Positions 43,839 to 52,546 are shown, numbered from the stretch's first letter. The stretch is DNA of 64,000 bases from CALFXN01 sp937957815 (GCA_036788195.1 DAIQNX010000003.1:62001-126000), one strand, 5' to 3'. The notes: generated by a model from the letters alone, not told the origin. Numbers and translations are program-made.

Positions 43839-43869
43839 GGCTTCCTCCCTGTTCCCGCCCCTGTCGGGC

Positions 43870-43894
43870 TGGTATGATACGTCAATTACGTATC
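43870..43894 (+). promoter_or_regulatory. extended -10 promoter with overlapping operator for the AEC carrier
   Basis: TGG-TATGAT (43870-43878) is overlapped by the perfect inverted repeat GATACGT-CAATT-ACGTATC (43876-43894). A protein bound here would cover the start point near 43885. It also lies only about 40 bp upstream of the divergent phosphomutase start. Confidence 0.65.
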
Positions 43895-43919
43895 TTAAGG
43901 GGTTTCGGAGGTGCTGTCC

Positions 43920-44852
43920 ATGCACTCGTTTCTGATCATCCTCCCGATAGCGCTCGTCATCGGCGTCGGCGCCGTACTCAGGCGGGCCGGCTTTCTCGAT
44001 GACCGTGCCGTGATCGCGGTCAACCGACTCGTCTACTGGGTGGCGATCCCGGCGCTGCTCGTGCGCCTGACGATGAAGGCCGAACCCTCGATGTTCGCGG
44101 ACGTGAACCTGATCGTCGCGACCCATGTCTTTTTCCTCATCGCTCCTCCCATCGGATGGGGCCTCGCCCGCCTGCTGACGGCGGACAGACGGCGCCTCGC
44201 GGTTTCGGCGTTGGGATCAATCCGCTCGAACAACGTCTTCATGGGAGTTCCGGCCGTTGCATTGGCTCTCGGAGCTCCCGGAGTCGAGGTCGTTTCGGTT
44301 TTTTTCGCGCTCAGCTTCATCGGGTATCAGATTCTGTCGATCTCCTACGGACAGCTCGCGCTCTCCGGGGGACTGTCGTTTCGTTCCCTCGCGCGCGTGG
44401 TGGAGCGTCTTCTCAGGAGTCCGTTCATCCAGGCCTGCGTCGTGGGCATCGCGCTTTCGATCACGGGTGTCCACACGTTCCCGCGCTGGCTCGACGAACC
44501 CGTCAGAATTCTCGCGGATATGGGCACCGGACTTGCGCTCCTCTCGCTCGGGGCGTCGCTGCAGTTCGGGAGACTCTTCGGTTCCATGGCTGAGATGCGG
44601 ATGGACCTGTTCTACAAACTCGTCGGCTGTCCCGCGCTGATGCTGCTGTGCTTCCGTGTCTGGCCGACGACTGCTATCGTCATGGATACGGTTATCCTGC
44701 TGACGGCGATGCCGATTGCCGTCAACACCTTTATCCTCGCGCAGGGGATGGGAATGGATGACGGATACGCGGGACGACTCATCGCGATGAGCACGCTCTG
44801 CTCCGTGTTCACGATTCCGCTCTGGATACTGACGCTCGGTATTTCGGCCTGA
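43920..44852 (+). CDS. AEC-family (auxin efflux carrier type) transporter
   Basis: A 310-aa membrane protein with about ten hydrophobic segments in two halves, the AEC/BART layout. Motifs include IGVGAVLRRAGFLDDRAVIAVNRLVYWVAIPALL at the front and a second-half ALLSLGASL and VILLTAMPIAVNTFILAQ. Bacterial members move malate, malonate and similar carboxylates; the substrate here is unknown. GGAGGTG is six bases ahead of the ATG at 43920. A GTG three codons earlier overlaps the ribosome site. Confidence 0.9.
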   Translation: MHSFLIILPIALVIGVGAVLRRAGFLDDRAVIAVNRLVYWVAIPALLVRLTMKAEPSMFADVNLIVATHVFFLIAPPIGWGLARLLTADRRRLAVSALGSIRSNNVFMGVPAVALALGAPGVEVVSVFFALSFIGYQILSISYGQLALSGGLSFRSLARVVERLLRSPFIQACVVGIALSITGVHTFPRWLDEPVRILADMGTGLALLSLGASLQFGRLFGSMAEMRMDLFYKLVGCPALMLLCFRVWPTTAIVMDTVILLTAMPIAVNTFILAQGMGMDDGYAGRLIAMSTLCSVFTIPLWILTLGISA

Positions 44853-44931
44853 GAAGGAGTTCCCGGACAGTCGTTCCGGGACTACGGAACGGAGGCTTCC
44901 GCGACTTCCGGGTGTCGGAATGATGGAAATA

Positions 44932-44940
44932 TGTTTTAAT
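44932..44940 (+). promoter_or_regulatory. possible promoter of the HD-GYP gene
   Basis: TG-T-TTTAAT (44932-44940) resembles an extended -10; no convincing -35 is seen. Upstream of it, in the gap after the AEC gene, a 7-bp hairpin (44861-44867 with 44875-44881) has no T-run. Confidence 0.35.
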
Positions 44941-44946
44941 ATACAA

Positions 44947-45033
44947 ATGGGAACGTGCATGGACCTTTCAAAACGCATCCGATACGACACCGACGGAGAG
45001 ATCGTGCCGGAGATGGATGACGAATGCCGATGA
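44947..45033 (+). CDS. possible 28-codon upstream ORF coupled to the HD-GYP gene
   Basis: An ATG at 44947 opens a 28-codon frame that ends at TGA 45031-45033, overlapping the ATG of the HD-GYP gene (45024) by 10 bases in another frame. The peptide is acidic (ends EMDDECR) and has no known family. The ribosome site is poor; the ATG would be near the transcript's 5' end. It may only act as a translational leader. Confidence 0.3.
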   Translation: MGTCMDLSKRIRYDTDGEIVPEMDDECR

Positions 45034-46322
45034 TCGTGACTATCGATAACCTCAAACCCGGAATGGTTCTTGCGCGTCCTCTCATAGGGAGCGGTGTTCA
45101 GGTATTGCTTTCCGCCGGAACGGTTCTCGACGACAAGACGATCAGAAAGCTCGCCCGAAGGGGGATCGAAGCCTGTTTCATCGCTCTCGACGGAGAGCCG
45201 ATTTTCCCGGAAGTCTCTCTTCCCGTTACGGAATCCCTCGAACAGATCCGGGAGAAGATGCGGAACATCTTCGATGCCGTCGCCTCGAATCGCGCGATCC
45301 GGAGAACGGCGATCCAGGAGATTCAGGAATTGATCCAGGAAATCATCGACGATGTCTGTTCCGATCCGAACGCGGTTCTCTGTGGTATCGGATCGATCGC
45401 GGAACACGACCACTACACGCTCGAGCATTCGGTCGGCGTCATGGTGGCATCGCTCGTGCTGGCGAAGCGCGCCGTCGAACGCGAGATTCTTCTTCTCGAC
45501 GAAATCGATTACCGCAATCTCGGAGCTGGGGCACTCTTTCACGACATCGGAAAGATGATGCTTTCGCTCGAAGTCCTCAACAAGCGAACTCCGCTGGACC
45601 CGAGGGAATGGGAACTGATCCGCAGACATCCTCTCGAAGGGCTCCGCATCGTCCGTCAGTTCGACACGTTCCGTCCGATGTCGCGGGCGATCGTTCTGAA
45701 CCACCATCAGCACTGGGACGGGAAAGGATACGGCGGATACGAGGGAAGGAGGATCATGGGGGAGCGCATCCCCGCACTCGTCAGGGTCGTGTCGATCGCT
45801 GACAGCTACGACGCAATGGTGAGCAATCGTCCGTACCGCGAAGCATACCTCCCGGCGGAGGCGGTGAGAATCGTCAGGGATGGCGCCGGAACCATGTTCG
45901 ACCCCGGACTTGCGAATCTGATGGGAGATGTCGCCGTCTCCTATCCGTCGGGGAGCATTCTGGCCCTCGGGAGCGGGATTCTCGCCGCTGTGATCGAGGA
46001 GGACCGTACGATGAAAGACAAGCCGGTCTGCCTCATCCTGGCATCGTTCGTCGAAAGCGGGGAGGAACTTCTCGGTCGGGCCGTCGATCTCAGGAAGTCC
46101 CCGGAGGTCATCTGTTTCGGCGTGACGTCGATCGCGAATCTCAGGGGGCGGATGGAAAAACTCCTGCGCGACAAGACCCCCTGCGCCTTTCTGGATACAA
46201 TCAGAAGGGAAAGCGGCGGGAGTCTTCCGCCGCTTCATGTTGTCTCGAACTGGGAGGCGCTGCTTCAGAAGACCTTTCCGCCGGAGTTCCGCGCTCTCCT
46301 TACGATTCAAAATCTCCTCTAG
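45024..46322 (+). CDS. HD-GYP-type phosphohydrolase with atypical GYP motif
   Basis: A 432-aa protein. Residues about 130-310 form an HD-GYP-like domain: H in AEHDHYTLEHSVG, the HD pair in GALFHDIGKMM, then NHHQHWDGKGYGG and IADSYDAMVSNRPYR. HD-GYP enzymes hydrolyse cyclic di-GMP. Here the usual HHExxDGxGYP reads HHQHWDGKGYGG, with Glu to Gln and Pro to Gly. The N-terminal 120 residues (DUF3391-like start LKPGMVLARPL) and the last 110 residues are extra regions; the latter I cannot assign. Activity is therefore uncertain. A degenerate GGDEF protein at 57.3 kb is the only other c-di-GMP relative here. Confidence 0.85.
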   Translation: MPMIVTIDNLKPGMVLARPLIGSGVQVLLSAGTVLDDKTIRKLARRGIEACFIALDGEPIFPEVSLPVTESLEQIREKMRNIFDAVASNRAIRRTAIQEIQELIQEIIDDVCSDPNAVLCGIGSIAEHDHYTLEHSVGVMVASLVLAKRAVEREILLLDEIDYRNLGAGALFHDIGKMMLSLEVLNKRTPLDPREWELIRRHPLEGLRIVRQFDTFRPMSRAIVLNHHQHWDGKGYGGYEGRRIMGERIPALVRVVSIADSYDAMVSNRPYREAYLPAEAVRIVRDGAGTMFDPGLANLMGDVAVSYPSGSILALGSGILAAVIEEDRTMKDKPVCLILASFVESGEELLGRAVDLRKSPEVICFGVTSIANLRGRMEKLLRDKTPCAFLDTIRRESGGSLPPLHVVSNWEALLQKTFPPEFRALLTIQNLL

Positions 46323-46328
46323 AGATCC

Positions 46329-48233
46329 TCAGAACGCCATCGATACCGACAGGACGAAGCTTCTCTCCGGGGAGAGATAGACCCGGTTGAGGGAAGTGAA
46401 CTCGTACGGTTCGTCGAAAAGATTGAGACATGACAGTCTGACCCTGTAGTTGTTTCCGGCTTTGTTCCGCGGCGATGTCCATTCGACATACAGATCGGTG
46501 AGGAAGGATGAACCATCGTCGCCGGTCGTGCTGTACGGGCGGTCGTCGATGTAGCGCACGGCGAGTTCCGCGGACCAGGGATTCCGGTCGTACCGCAGCG
46601 ATCCCTGCATCGTCCACTCCGGCGTACGCAGCGAACGACGCCACTCCGCGCCGGAACTGCTCCGTTCCTCGGCGCGCATCCACGTTCCGGAAAGGCGCGC
46701 CGAAAATGGGCCGTCGAGTGTCCATGAACGTTCCGTCTCGATTCCGAAGGACCGGAATTCCGCGATGTTGGCGTACGTACCTTCGTATGTCACTGGGTCC
46801 GACACGAAAACGATCTTGTCGTCCATGAACATCGCGAAGACTCCGATCTGCCAGCTTCCGAGCCCGTCCTTGCCCCGGACGCCGGCGTCGTAACTCCAGC
46901 CCTTTTCGGGTTTCAGATTGGGGTTGCCCTTCACGAGCCACATCGTGTTCGTCGTGTAGAGCTCGTAGAAGCTCGGCATCGCGAAGAAGCGTCCCGCGGA
47001 CAGGTACCACGTCTGTCCGCCAGGTGTCTGGTACTCGACACTGAGCTTCGGCATCAGCTCTCTGTGGTTTTCCGCATCCTCCTGGTCCCAGTATTCGTAT
47101 CGCACTCCCGCGTTGACGAGGATGTCCCCCGCGGGAAGCGACACCTCGAGGTAGGGAGCGACGTTGCTGCGCGAATGGTCCTTTTCGTTCTCGGCGAGCT
47201 CTTCGCGGAAGGTCGTCCACTCCTTTCTGTAGAAAAGACCTCCGACGGCACGGGCCCGGCCTATCATGAACGGAGCGTAGATGTCGGTCGTCAGGCTCCG
47301 GTCGTCATACGAGCATCCGGCGATATGAGGGTATTCCCGTTTCTGGGTATCGTACCCGAGCAGCGCGTGAATGCGTTCGCCCGAGTAGGAGAGGGCATAG
47401 CGCGAGTACGTCTTTTCCTCTTTGTTGACGACTGCGGTGTAGGGAGGGGTGTAGGTCGGCGAAGACGCGTCCTCGAAGATGTTCGTGTAGCTTCCGGCCT
47501 CGGCCCTGAAGGACCACGCTCCTCGCGAAATCGTGATGCCGCCGGCGTCGCCCTCGTAACTGTCCGAATAGTAGAGTTTGCCGCCCTCGTCGGTTGTCCT
47601 GTAGATCCGGCGGCGTCCCTCCTCGGTCCTTTCCGCGTAGGCGTTGAGGCGGAACAGGTCGTTCGATGCGGCGGCGGTCGCCGCGTACCGTCTGAGACCG
47701 TCGGGCCCCGCCTCGATGGTGACGCGGCCGCCGCGCGAGTCTCCCTTTTGCGTGATGACGTTGATGACCCCTGCGGCCGCGAGGGAACCGTACATCGCGG
47801 AGGAGGCCCCCTTGACGACTTCGATGCGTTCGACGCTTTCGGCGGATATTGAGTGGAGGTCGATCGCCGCTCCACCCGCGATGTGCGAAGAGCGGTAGAA
47901 GGGAATACCGTCGACGAGAACGAGCATCTGGGTCGTGAGCCCCCGCACCGTCACCTCTGCGTCCTGCGCCCACCCCATCCGGTTCGACTGGTTGATTCCC
48001 GGAACCCGCGAGACGAGGATGTCGGCGACAGTTCGCGCGCCCGTAGCCGCGATATCGGCGCTCGTGATGACGTAGACCGGACTCGCGATCTCGTCGATCG
48101 ACCCCGCGATCCTGCTTCCCGTGACGACGACTTCGGGGAGCGACACGACGCCCGGGGCCGCAGAAAGTGCGGGACATGCGGCGAATACGGACAGGAACGC
48201 CGCGAACGTGAAAAAAGACAGACGCTGGTTCAT
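46329..48233 (-). CDS. btuB: TonB-dependent outer-membrane receptor, BtuB-like
   Basis: A 634-aa receptor. A signal peptide (SFFTFAAFLSVFAACPALSA) is followed by a TonB-box-like LPEVVVTGSR, a plug domain (VYVITSADIAATGARTVADIL, VLVDGIPFY, VERIEVVKGASSAMYGS) and a 22-strand barrel ending in an aromatic residue (VSMAF). The length matches BtuB (about 614 aa). A cobalamin riboswitch in its leader makes B12 or a related corrinoid the expected ligand. GGGAGGGAG precedes the ATG at 48233. TonB/ExbBD are encoded 4 kb away. Confidence 0.9.
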   Translation of the reverse strand: MNQRLSFFTFAAFLSVFAACPALSAAPGVVSLPEVVVTGSRIAGSIDEIASPVYVITSADIAATGARTVADILVSRVPGINQSNRMGWAQDAEVTVRGLTTQMLVLVDGIPFYRSSHIAGGAAIDLHSISAESVERIEVVKGASSAMYGSLAAAGVINVITQKGDSRGGRVTIEAGPDGLRRYAATAAASNDLFRLNAYAERTEEGRRRIYRTTDEGGKLYYSDSYEGDAGGITISRGAWSFRAEAGSYTNIFEDASSPTYTPPYTAVVNKEEKTYSRYALSYSGERIHALLGYDTQKREYPHIAGCSYDDRSLTTDIYAPFMIGRARAVGGLFYRKEWTTFREELAENEKDHSRSNVAPYLEVSLPAGDILVNAGVRYEYWDQEDAENHRELMPKLSVEYQTPGGQTWYLSAGRFFAMPSFYELYTTNTMWLVKGNPNLKPEKGWSYDAGVRGKDGLGSWQIGVFAMFMDDKIVFVSDPVTYEGTYANIAEFRSFGIETERSWTLDGPFSARLSGTWMRAEERSSSGAEWRRSLRTPEWTMQGSLRYDRNPWSAELAVRYIDDRPYSTTGDDGSSFLTDLYVEWTSPRNKAGNNYRVRLSCLNLFDEPYEFTSLNRVYLSPERSFVLSVSMAF

Positions 48234-48255
48234 ACGAAACTCCCTCCCTGGAAAA

Positions 48256-48293
48256 TGACAGGGGGGAAGCCTGCATGCAACAGGCTCCCCCCC
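48256..48293 (-). terminator. riboswitch expression-platform hairpin
   Basis: On the minus strand, GGGGGGAGCCTG pairs with CAGGCTTCCCCCC (12 bp and one bulge), with TGTCATTTT following. It lies between the aptamer and the btuB ribosome site. It can act as a terminator or sequester the leader when B12 binds. An alternative TATATGG/CCATATA pairing (about 48295-48315) is next to it. Confidence 0.65.
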
Positions 48294-48364
48294 TCTATAT
48301 GGACATCCCATATACAACGGGTTCCACGCTGCCGTCGCGCCCTCGCGCGCAGTACAGACTCCCA

Positions 48365-48501
48365 TGTCCGGCCGGTCTCCTGGCTTCCGTTCCGCCTCCT
48401 CCGCGCCTTCCCGACCGAAGTCGGTGACGTTATGCGGATTCGTCCCGGATACAGTGGCGGGGCCGCTCCAGCGTTTCACTGGATTCCCGAGCACCGGACA
48501 C
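48365..48501 (-). promoter_or_regulatory. cobalamin riboswitch aptamer
   Basis: Read on the minus strand, the leader carries all hallmarks of the cobalamin element: GGGAATCCAGTGAAA near the 5' end, GAGCGGCCCCGCCACTGTA in the middle, CATAACGTCACC and GGTCGGGAAGGCG, and the B12 box GCCAGGAGACCGGCC (48370-48384). Closing stem P1 pairs GTGTCCGG with CCGGACAT. It controls btuB, turning it down when adenosyl- or methylcobalamin is plentiful. Confidence 0.96.
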
Positions 48502-48521
48502 GCGTATGATATTCTTTTCGT

Positions 48522-48551
48522 ATTCTATCCGTTTTACCGACGCCCCGTCAA
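48522..48551 (-). promoter_or_regulatory. promoter of btuB riboswitch transcript
   Basis: TTGACG (48546-48551), an 18-bp spacer and TAGAAT (48522-48527) on the minus strand, placing transcription start about 15 bases ahead of the aptamer. The divergent binding-protein gene starts at 48581, so its leader must be very short or its promoter must overlap this one. Confidence 0.75.
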
Positions 48552-48580
48552 TCCGACGGATGCATACCGAAGGAGACCGC

Positions 48581-49717
48581 ATGAACCGGAAAAGGATCAT
48601 CTTCTTGCTGGCGTGTGTATTCTCTCTCACTGTCTGTCTTCCGGAGGCGGCACGTACAGAATGTCGTGCCGTACCGCTTGCGAAAGCCCGGAACGTCGGG
48701 ATCGAAAAGGGCGGCTCGTGGACGCGGCTTCGGGTCCGCAATCCGATTCCTGGCGCTTCCGAGGAGAACGTCTATATCCTCGTTTCGCGGGATGTTCCGC
48801 TTCCTCCCGATATCCCGTCCGGGCGCGTGATTCGCGTTCCCGTGAGAACGTACTGCAACATGTCCACGACACTCATTCCGTTCCTCGAGGCGATGGACGG
48901 CCTTCGCGGACTTCGCGGGCAGGGGGGACGCGCGTACGTTTTCACGAAAGCCCTCGACGCGGCAGTCGTCGCGGATCTCGGCCCCGGAAACGCGCCCGAC
49001 CCGGAACGGATCCTATCCCTGGCCCCGGAAATCGTATTCGCGTACGCGAGCACTCCCGACGAACTCGAAACAATACGCAGGCTCGAGTCGTTGGGCCTCT
49101 CGGTCATGTCGGTTACGGAATTTGCGGAGGAACATCCGCTTGGGCGCGCCGAATGGATCCGCGTCTTCGGCCTCCTGTTCGGCAGGACCGGGGAGGCCGA
49201 AGAACTCTACCGGAGTATCAGAACCTCGTACGAGTCGCTTGCCTCCCGCGCGGCCGCGCTGTCCGCGAGACCGGGCGTCCTCGTGAACGATTCCTTCAAC
49301 GGTGTCTGGTACGTCCCGGGGGGGATGAGCTGGCCCGCCATTCTGATCCGGGATGCGGGCGGCGATTATCTTCTCGATACGACCGACCGGACCTGGAGCG
49401 CTCCGGTCGACTTCGAAACGATCGCCGCGATCGCAGCGAAGGCGGATTTCTGGCTGAATCCCGGCGTGTGGAAAACCCTCGATGACGGAGTCCTTCAGGA
49501 TCCGAGGTATCGCTCGTTCCGTCCATTTCGGGAAGGAAACGTCTACAACAACAACGCGCGGACGACTCCGGCGGGAGGATCGGATTTCCACGAGAGCGGG
49601 GCGCTCCGCCCGGATCTGATTCTCGCGGACCTGATCGCGATCCTCCACCCGAACCTTCTCCCCGCTCACCGCCTGTATTACTACAGGAAGCTCGAATGGA
49701 AGTCAGGAGCGCGGTGA
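48581..49717 (+). CDS. ABC transporter substrate-binding protein (BtuF/FecB-like)
   Basis: A 378-aa exported protein, signal peptide RIIFLLACVFSLTVCLPEAA. It has the class III periplasmic-binding layout: VYILVSRDVPLP and ILSLAPEIVFAYAS in the N-lobe, a long linking helix (RTGEAEELYRSIRTSYESLASRAA), then ADFWLNPGVWK and LRPDLILADLIAILHP in the C-lobe. These proteins bind cobalamin, haem or siderophore iron. Divergence from the riboswitch-controlled receptor suggests B12. AAGGAGA is four bases before the ATG at 48581. It is followed by the permease with a 1-nt overlap. Confidence 0.88.
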   Translation: MNRKRIIFLLACVFSLTVCLPEAARTECRAVPLAKARNVGIEKGGSWTRLRVRNPIPGASEENVYILVSRDVPLPPDIPSGRVIRVPVRTYCNMSTTLIPFLEAMDGLRGLRGQGGRAYVFTKALDAAVVADLGPGNAPDPERILSLAPEIVFAYASTPDELETIRRLESLGLSVMSVTEFAEEHPLGRAEWIRVFGLLFGRTGEAEELYRSIRTSYESLASRAAALSARPGVLVNDSFNGVWYVPGGMSWPAILIRDAGGDYLLDTTDRTWSAPVDFETIAAIAAKADFWLNPGVWKTLDDGVLQDPRYRSFRPFREGNVYNNNARTTPAGGSDFHESGALRPDLILADLIAILHPNLLPAHRLYYYRKLEWKSGAR

Positions 49718-50736
49718 TGCGCGCAAGGAGCAATCCCTCGTTCTTCTTCCTCGTTGCGGCGGTCGGTCTGTTCATTCTCGAACTCGCTTGGGGAACGTCG
49801 GTCATTCCGTTCGGGGATGTCGTCGCCGCCCTGACGGGGGGCATCCCGTCAGAGTCCGGGACGGCCCGGATCGTTCTCGACGTGCGCCTGCCCCGCGCGG
49901 TGTCCGCGTTACTCTGCGGCGCGGCGCTTTCGGTAAGCGGCATCCTGATGCAGACACTCTTCCGGAATCCGCTTGCTGGACCGGATGTCCTCGGGGTCAC
50001 TTCGGGCGCGAGCCTCGGAGTCGCCCTCTGGATTCTCGGCGCGAAGACGTTTGCGGGATTCGGGATATCGTCGTTTCAACATCTCGGGCTCGGCGGGGCG
50101 GCCGTTCTCGGTGCGCTCGTATCGACGGGAATCGTTCTTGCGGCGTCGCGGCACGTCGATGACGGCACGGGACTTCTCGTGTTCGGAGTCATGTTCGGGT
50201 TTGCCGTCAGCGCCTTCGTGAGCGTTCTCCTGAACTGGGCTCTCCCGGACCAGGTGCAGCGGTACGTCGCATGGGGGTTCGGCAGTTTCGCCTCGTCGGG
50301 CTGGGAACGCGTCCGGTGGCTCGGAGCGGTCATGCTCGTCGCGCTGGCCGCGTCGATCCTCCTGATGAAGCCGTGCAACGCGTTCCTCCTCGGCGAGACG
50401 TATGCCGCGAGTCTCGGGGTGAATGTCCGTTTCGTCCGGTTTGCGGTCATCTGCGTGGCGTCGGTTCTTGCGGGACTGACCACGGCGCTGAGCGGCCCCG
50501 TGGCGTTCATAGGCGTCGCGGCGCCGCACATGTGCCGGATGATCGCCGCGTCGACCGATCACAGGACCATCCTCCCGCTCGGGATCGTCGCAGGAGGCGT
50601 CGTCGCGCTTCTCGCGGATCTCGGCACCCGTCTCGGGGGCGTTACGGTGATCCCGCTGAACGTCGTGACGTCGCTTATCGGCGCGCCGTTCGTCATCTGG
50701 CTCATCCTCGCCGGAGGGAGGCGCGGACGCCGGTGA
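49717..50736 (+). CDS. ABC transporter permease (BtuC/FecCD family)
   Basis: A 339-aa membrane protein with about ten segments. FecCD motifs are clear: VRLPRAVSALLCGAALSVSGILMQTLFRNPLAGPDVLGVTSGAS and GPVAFIGVAAPHMCRM. The ATG at 49717 overlaps the preceding stop (TGATG) and has AGGAG 7 bases upstream; an ATG at 49696 within the preceding gene is a second possibility. It passes a corrinoid or iron chelate across the inner membrane. Confidence 0.9.
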   Translation: MRARSNPSFFFLVAAVGLFILELAWGTSVIPFGDVVAALTGGIPSESGTARIVLDVRLPRAVSALLCGAALSVSGILMQTLFRNPLAGPDVLGVTSGASLGVALWILGAKTFAGFGISSFQHLGLGGAAVLGALVSTGIVLAASRHVDDGTGLLVFGVMFGFAVSAFVSVLLNWALPDQVQRYVAWGFGSFASSGWERVRWLGAVMLVALAASILLMKPCNAFLLGETYAASLGVNVRFVRFAVICVASVLAGLTTALSGPVAFIGVAAPHMCRMIAASTDHRTILPLGIVAGGVVALLADLGTRLGGVTVIPLNVVTSLIGAPFVIWLILAGGRRGRR

Positions 50737-51752
50737 ATCCCCTCCTCGAAATCCGCTGCGGCGCGATCGGATACGGATCAGTTCCCCTTGTCGCCGGTCT
50801 GGATCTTCGCGTCCATCCCGGAGAATTCATCTGTCTGCTCGGACCGAACGGCGCCGGGAAGTCGACCCTTCTCAGGGTATTCGCGGGACTTTCGCGGCTT
50901 CTTTCGGGCGATGTTCTTCTCGACGGGCGGAATCTACGGCGGCTTTCACGGTCCGAGATCTCGCGCCGCGTCGCGGTGGTATTGACGGATTCCCTCGCGA
51001 TTCCGGGAATGACGGTCGGCGAGCTCGTCCGTCTCGGACGGCACCCGTTCACCGACTGGACCGGGCGCTTTTCGGGGGAGGACGCGGCGATTGTCGCAGC
51101 GGCTCTTGCCATCATGGACCTCGAGGGGTGGGAGGACCGACGGCTCTCCGAACTCAGCGACGGAGAACGCCAGCGCGCGGCGATCGCGCGGGCTCTCGCG
51201 CAGCGGACCGACATCCTGCTCCTCGACGAGCCGACCACCTTTCTCGATCTCACGCACCGCGCCGAGATTCTCGGGGTTCTTCGCGACACGGCGTGGAAAG
51301 ACGGCCGGGCGGTCGTAGCGGCGCTTCACGACCTCGATCTCGCGATGACGTTCGCGGACCGCATCTGGCTCTTCGACTCGCGCAACGCGCCTCCGCGGAT
51401 CCTTGTCGGAGCGCCCGAAGATATTCTCCTGACGGGAAGCGTCGGGCGCGTCTTCTCGTCGGATACGGTACGATACGACCCGTTCGCGGGATCTTTCGGG
51501 TTGCGGGAGGGTGTCTCCATACCGGTTCGCGTTTTCGGCGGCGACGGAATGTTCCGTCATCTCGCCGACCGAGTCGTGAAGCGTGCCGGGGGCATTCCGA
51601 CCGATTCGCGCGACGCGGGAATATCGCTCGAGTGCCCGTCGGAACCGAGAAGAAAGTGGACGATCACGGGGCCGGGCGGGGCGAACGGCTTCGGATCTCT
51701 GGAGGAAGTTGCCACGGAGCTTCGCAGGCGATTCTCCGCGCCCGGATCCTGA
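50733..51752 (+). CDS. ABC transporter ATPase (BtuD/FecE family) with C-terminal extension
   Basis: A 339-aa ATPase with Walker A LLGPNGAGKSTLLR, signature LSDGERQRAAIARAL, Walker B ILLLDEPTTFLDLTHR and H-loop AALHDLDLA. Typical members are about 250-270 aa; here some 80 residues follow the ABC core (SIPVRVFGGDGMFRH onward), an unassigned domain also known in part of this family. The GTG start overlaps the permease stop (GTGA). It completes the binding protein-permease-ATPase operon, which runs head-on into tonB with only 17 bp between stops and no terminator. Confidence 0.9.
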   Translation: MNPLLEIRCGAIGYGSVPLVAGLDLRVHPGEFICLLGPNGAGKSTLLRVFAGLSRLLSGDVLLDGRNLRRLSRSEISRRVAVVLTDSLAIPGMTVGELVRLGRHPFTDWTGRFSGEDAAIVAAALAIMDLEGWEDRRLSELSDGERQRAAIARALAQRTDILLLDEPTTFLDLTHRAEILGVLRDTAWKDGRAVVAALHDLDLAMTFADRIWLFDSRNAPPRILVGAPEDILLTGSVGRVFSSDTVRYDPFAGSFGLREGVSIPVRVFGGDGMFRHLADRVVKRAGGIPTDSRDAGISLECPSEPRRKWTITGPGGANGFGSLEEVATELRRRFSAPGS

Positions 51753-51769
51753 AACGGGACTCCGTTCGT

Positions 51770-52546
51770 TCAGTCCGCGGCCGAGAGTCTGAACGAAACG
51801 GGAATCCGGACGCGAATGCGCCCCTCCGACGCGAAAGCCCAGCGTTGGATCGCATGGATGGCCGCCGCGTCGAGACGTTTGTATCCGCTCGATGTTTCGA
51901 TCTCGACCGAGACGACACGCCCCTCTCCGATATCCGCGATCAGGACGACGGTCCCCTGTTCTTCGTTCGAGCGGGACGAAAGCGGATAGACCGGCGCGAC
52001 TTTCCGGGTGACGGTGACGTCGGCGACAGAAAGTATTTCGTCGCGGATTTTCTCCCCGGGGAGTGAAGCATGTGCTCCGCCCATCTTCGGCGCGCTTTCT
52101 CCCCGACGCGCGTCGCCAGCCGCATCCTGAAGGACGGACGCGACTTCAGGGAGATCGGAGACCGGTCGCGGGGCGGGAATCCGGGATGCGGGGTGTCTCC
52201 GTTCCGGCTTCGGACGCGACGGTTTTTTCGGAGCCGGAACAGGCGTGGCCGCAACTTTCCCGGCTTCCGTTCGAGGCGGAAGAACCTCGGCTGACTCCTC
52301 GGCGGTCGTCGTGCTCCCGGATGGTTTTGGGATTGTCGTCGTGGGAATCCTCTCCTCGGCTCCTGCGAGGTGACCGCCCGTCGTTTGCGACGTTGCCGGA
52401 GTCTCCGGGGCGAACAGCGTGACGCGGATAGTTTTCTTCGCGTCCGGCAATTGCCGGAATGCCGTGGAATTCCACCCGGGCAGGGCCGTGAGGATACATG
52501 CGTGGATGAAAAGGCTCGCTGCGAGAACGAAAAGACGGGTTTTCAC
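51770..52546 (-). CDS. tonB: TonB energy transducer
   Basis: A 258-aa protein. An N-terminal membrane anchor (RLFVLAASLFIHACILTALPG) is followed by a Pro/Lys/Thr-rich periplasmic linker (residues about 55-150, TPVPAPKKPSRPKPERR) and the C-terminal TonB domain (VAPVYPLSSRSNEEQGTVVLIADIGEGRVVSVEIETSSGYKRLDAAAIHAIQRWAF). It links proton force from ExbBD to the outer-membrane receptor. The start is a GTG overlapping the exbD stop (GTGA). Confidence 0.95.
   Translation of the reverse strand: MKTRLFVLAASLFIHACILTALPGWNSTAFRQLPDAKKTIRVTLFAPETPATSQTTGGHLAGAEERIPTTTIPKPSGSTTTAEESAEVLPPRTEAGKVAATPVPAPKKPSRPKPERRHPASRIPAPRPVSDLPEVASVLQDAAGDARRGESAPKMGGAHASLPGEKIRDEILSVADVTVTRKVAPVYPLSSRSNEEQGTVVLIADIGEGRVVSVEIETSSGYKRLDAAAIHAIQRWAFASEGRIRVRIPVSFRLSAAD

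Noticed and set aside
44859..44882. Terminator after the AEC gene
   Set aside because: Only a 7-bp stem and no T-run follow, so it is not supported as a terminator.
44217..46310. 697-codon minus-strand frame opposite the AEC and HD-GYP genes
   Set aside because: Shadow frame crossing two real genes and a promoter; His/Arg-rich composition without motifs.
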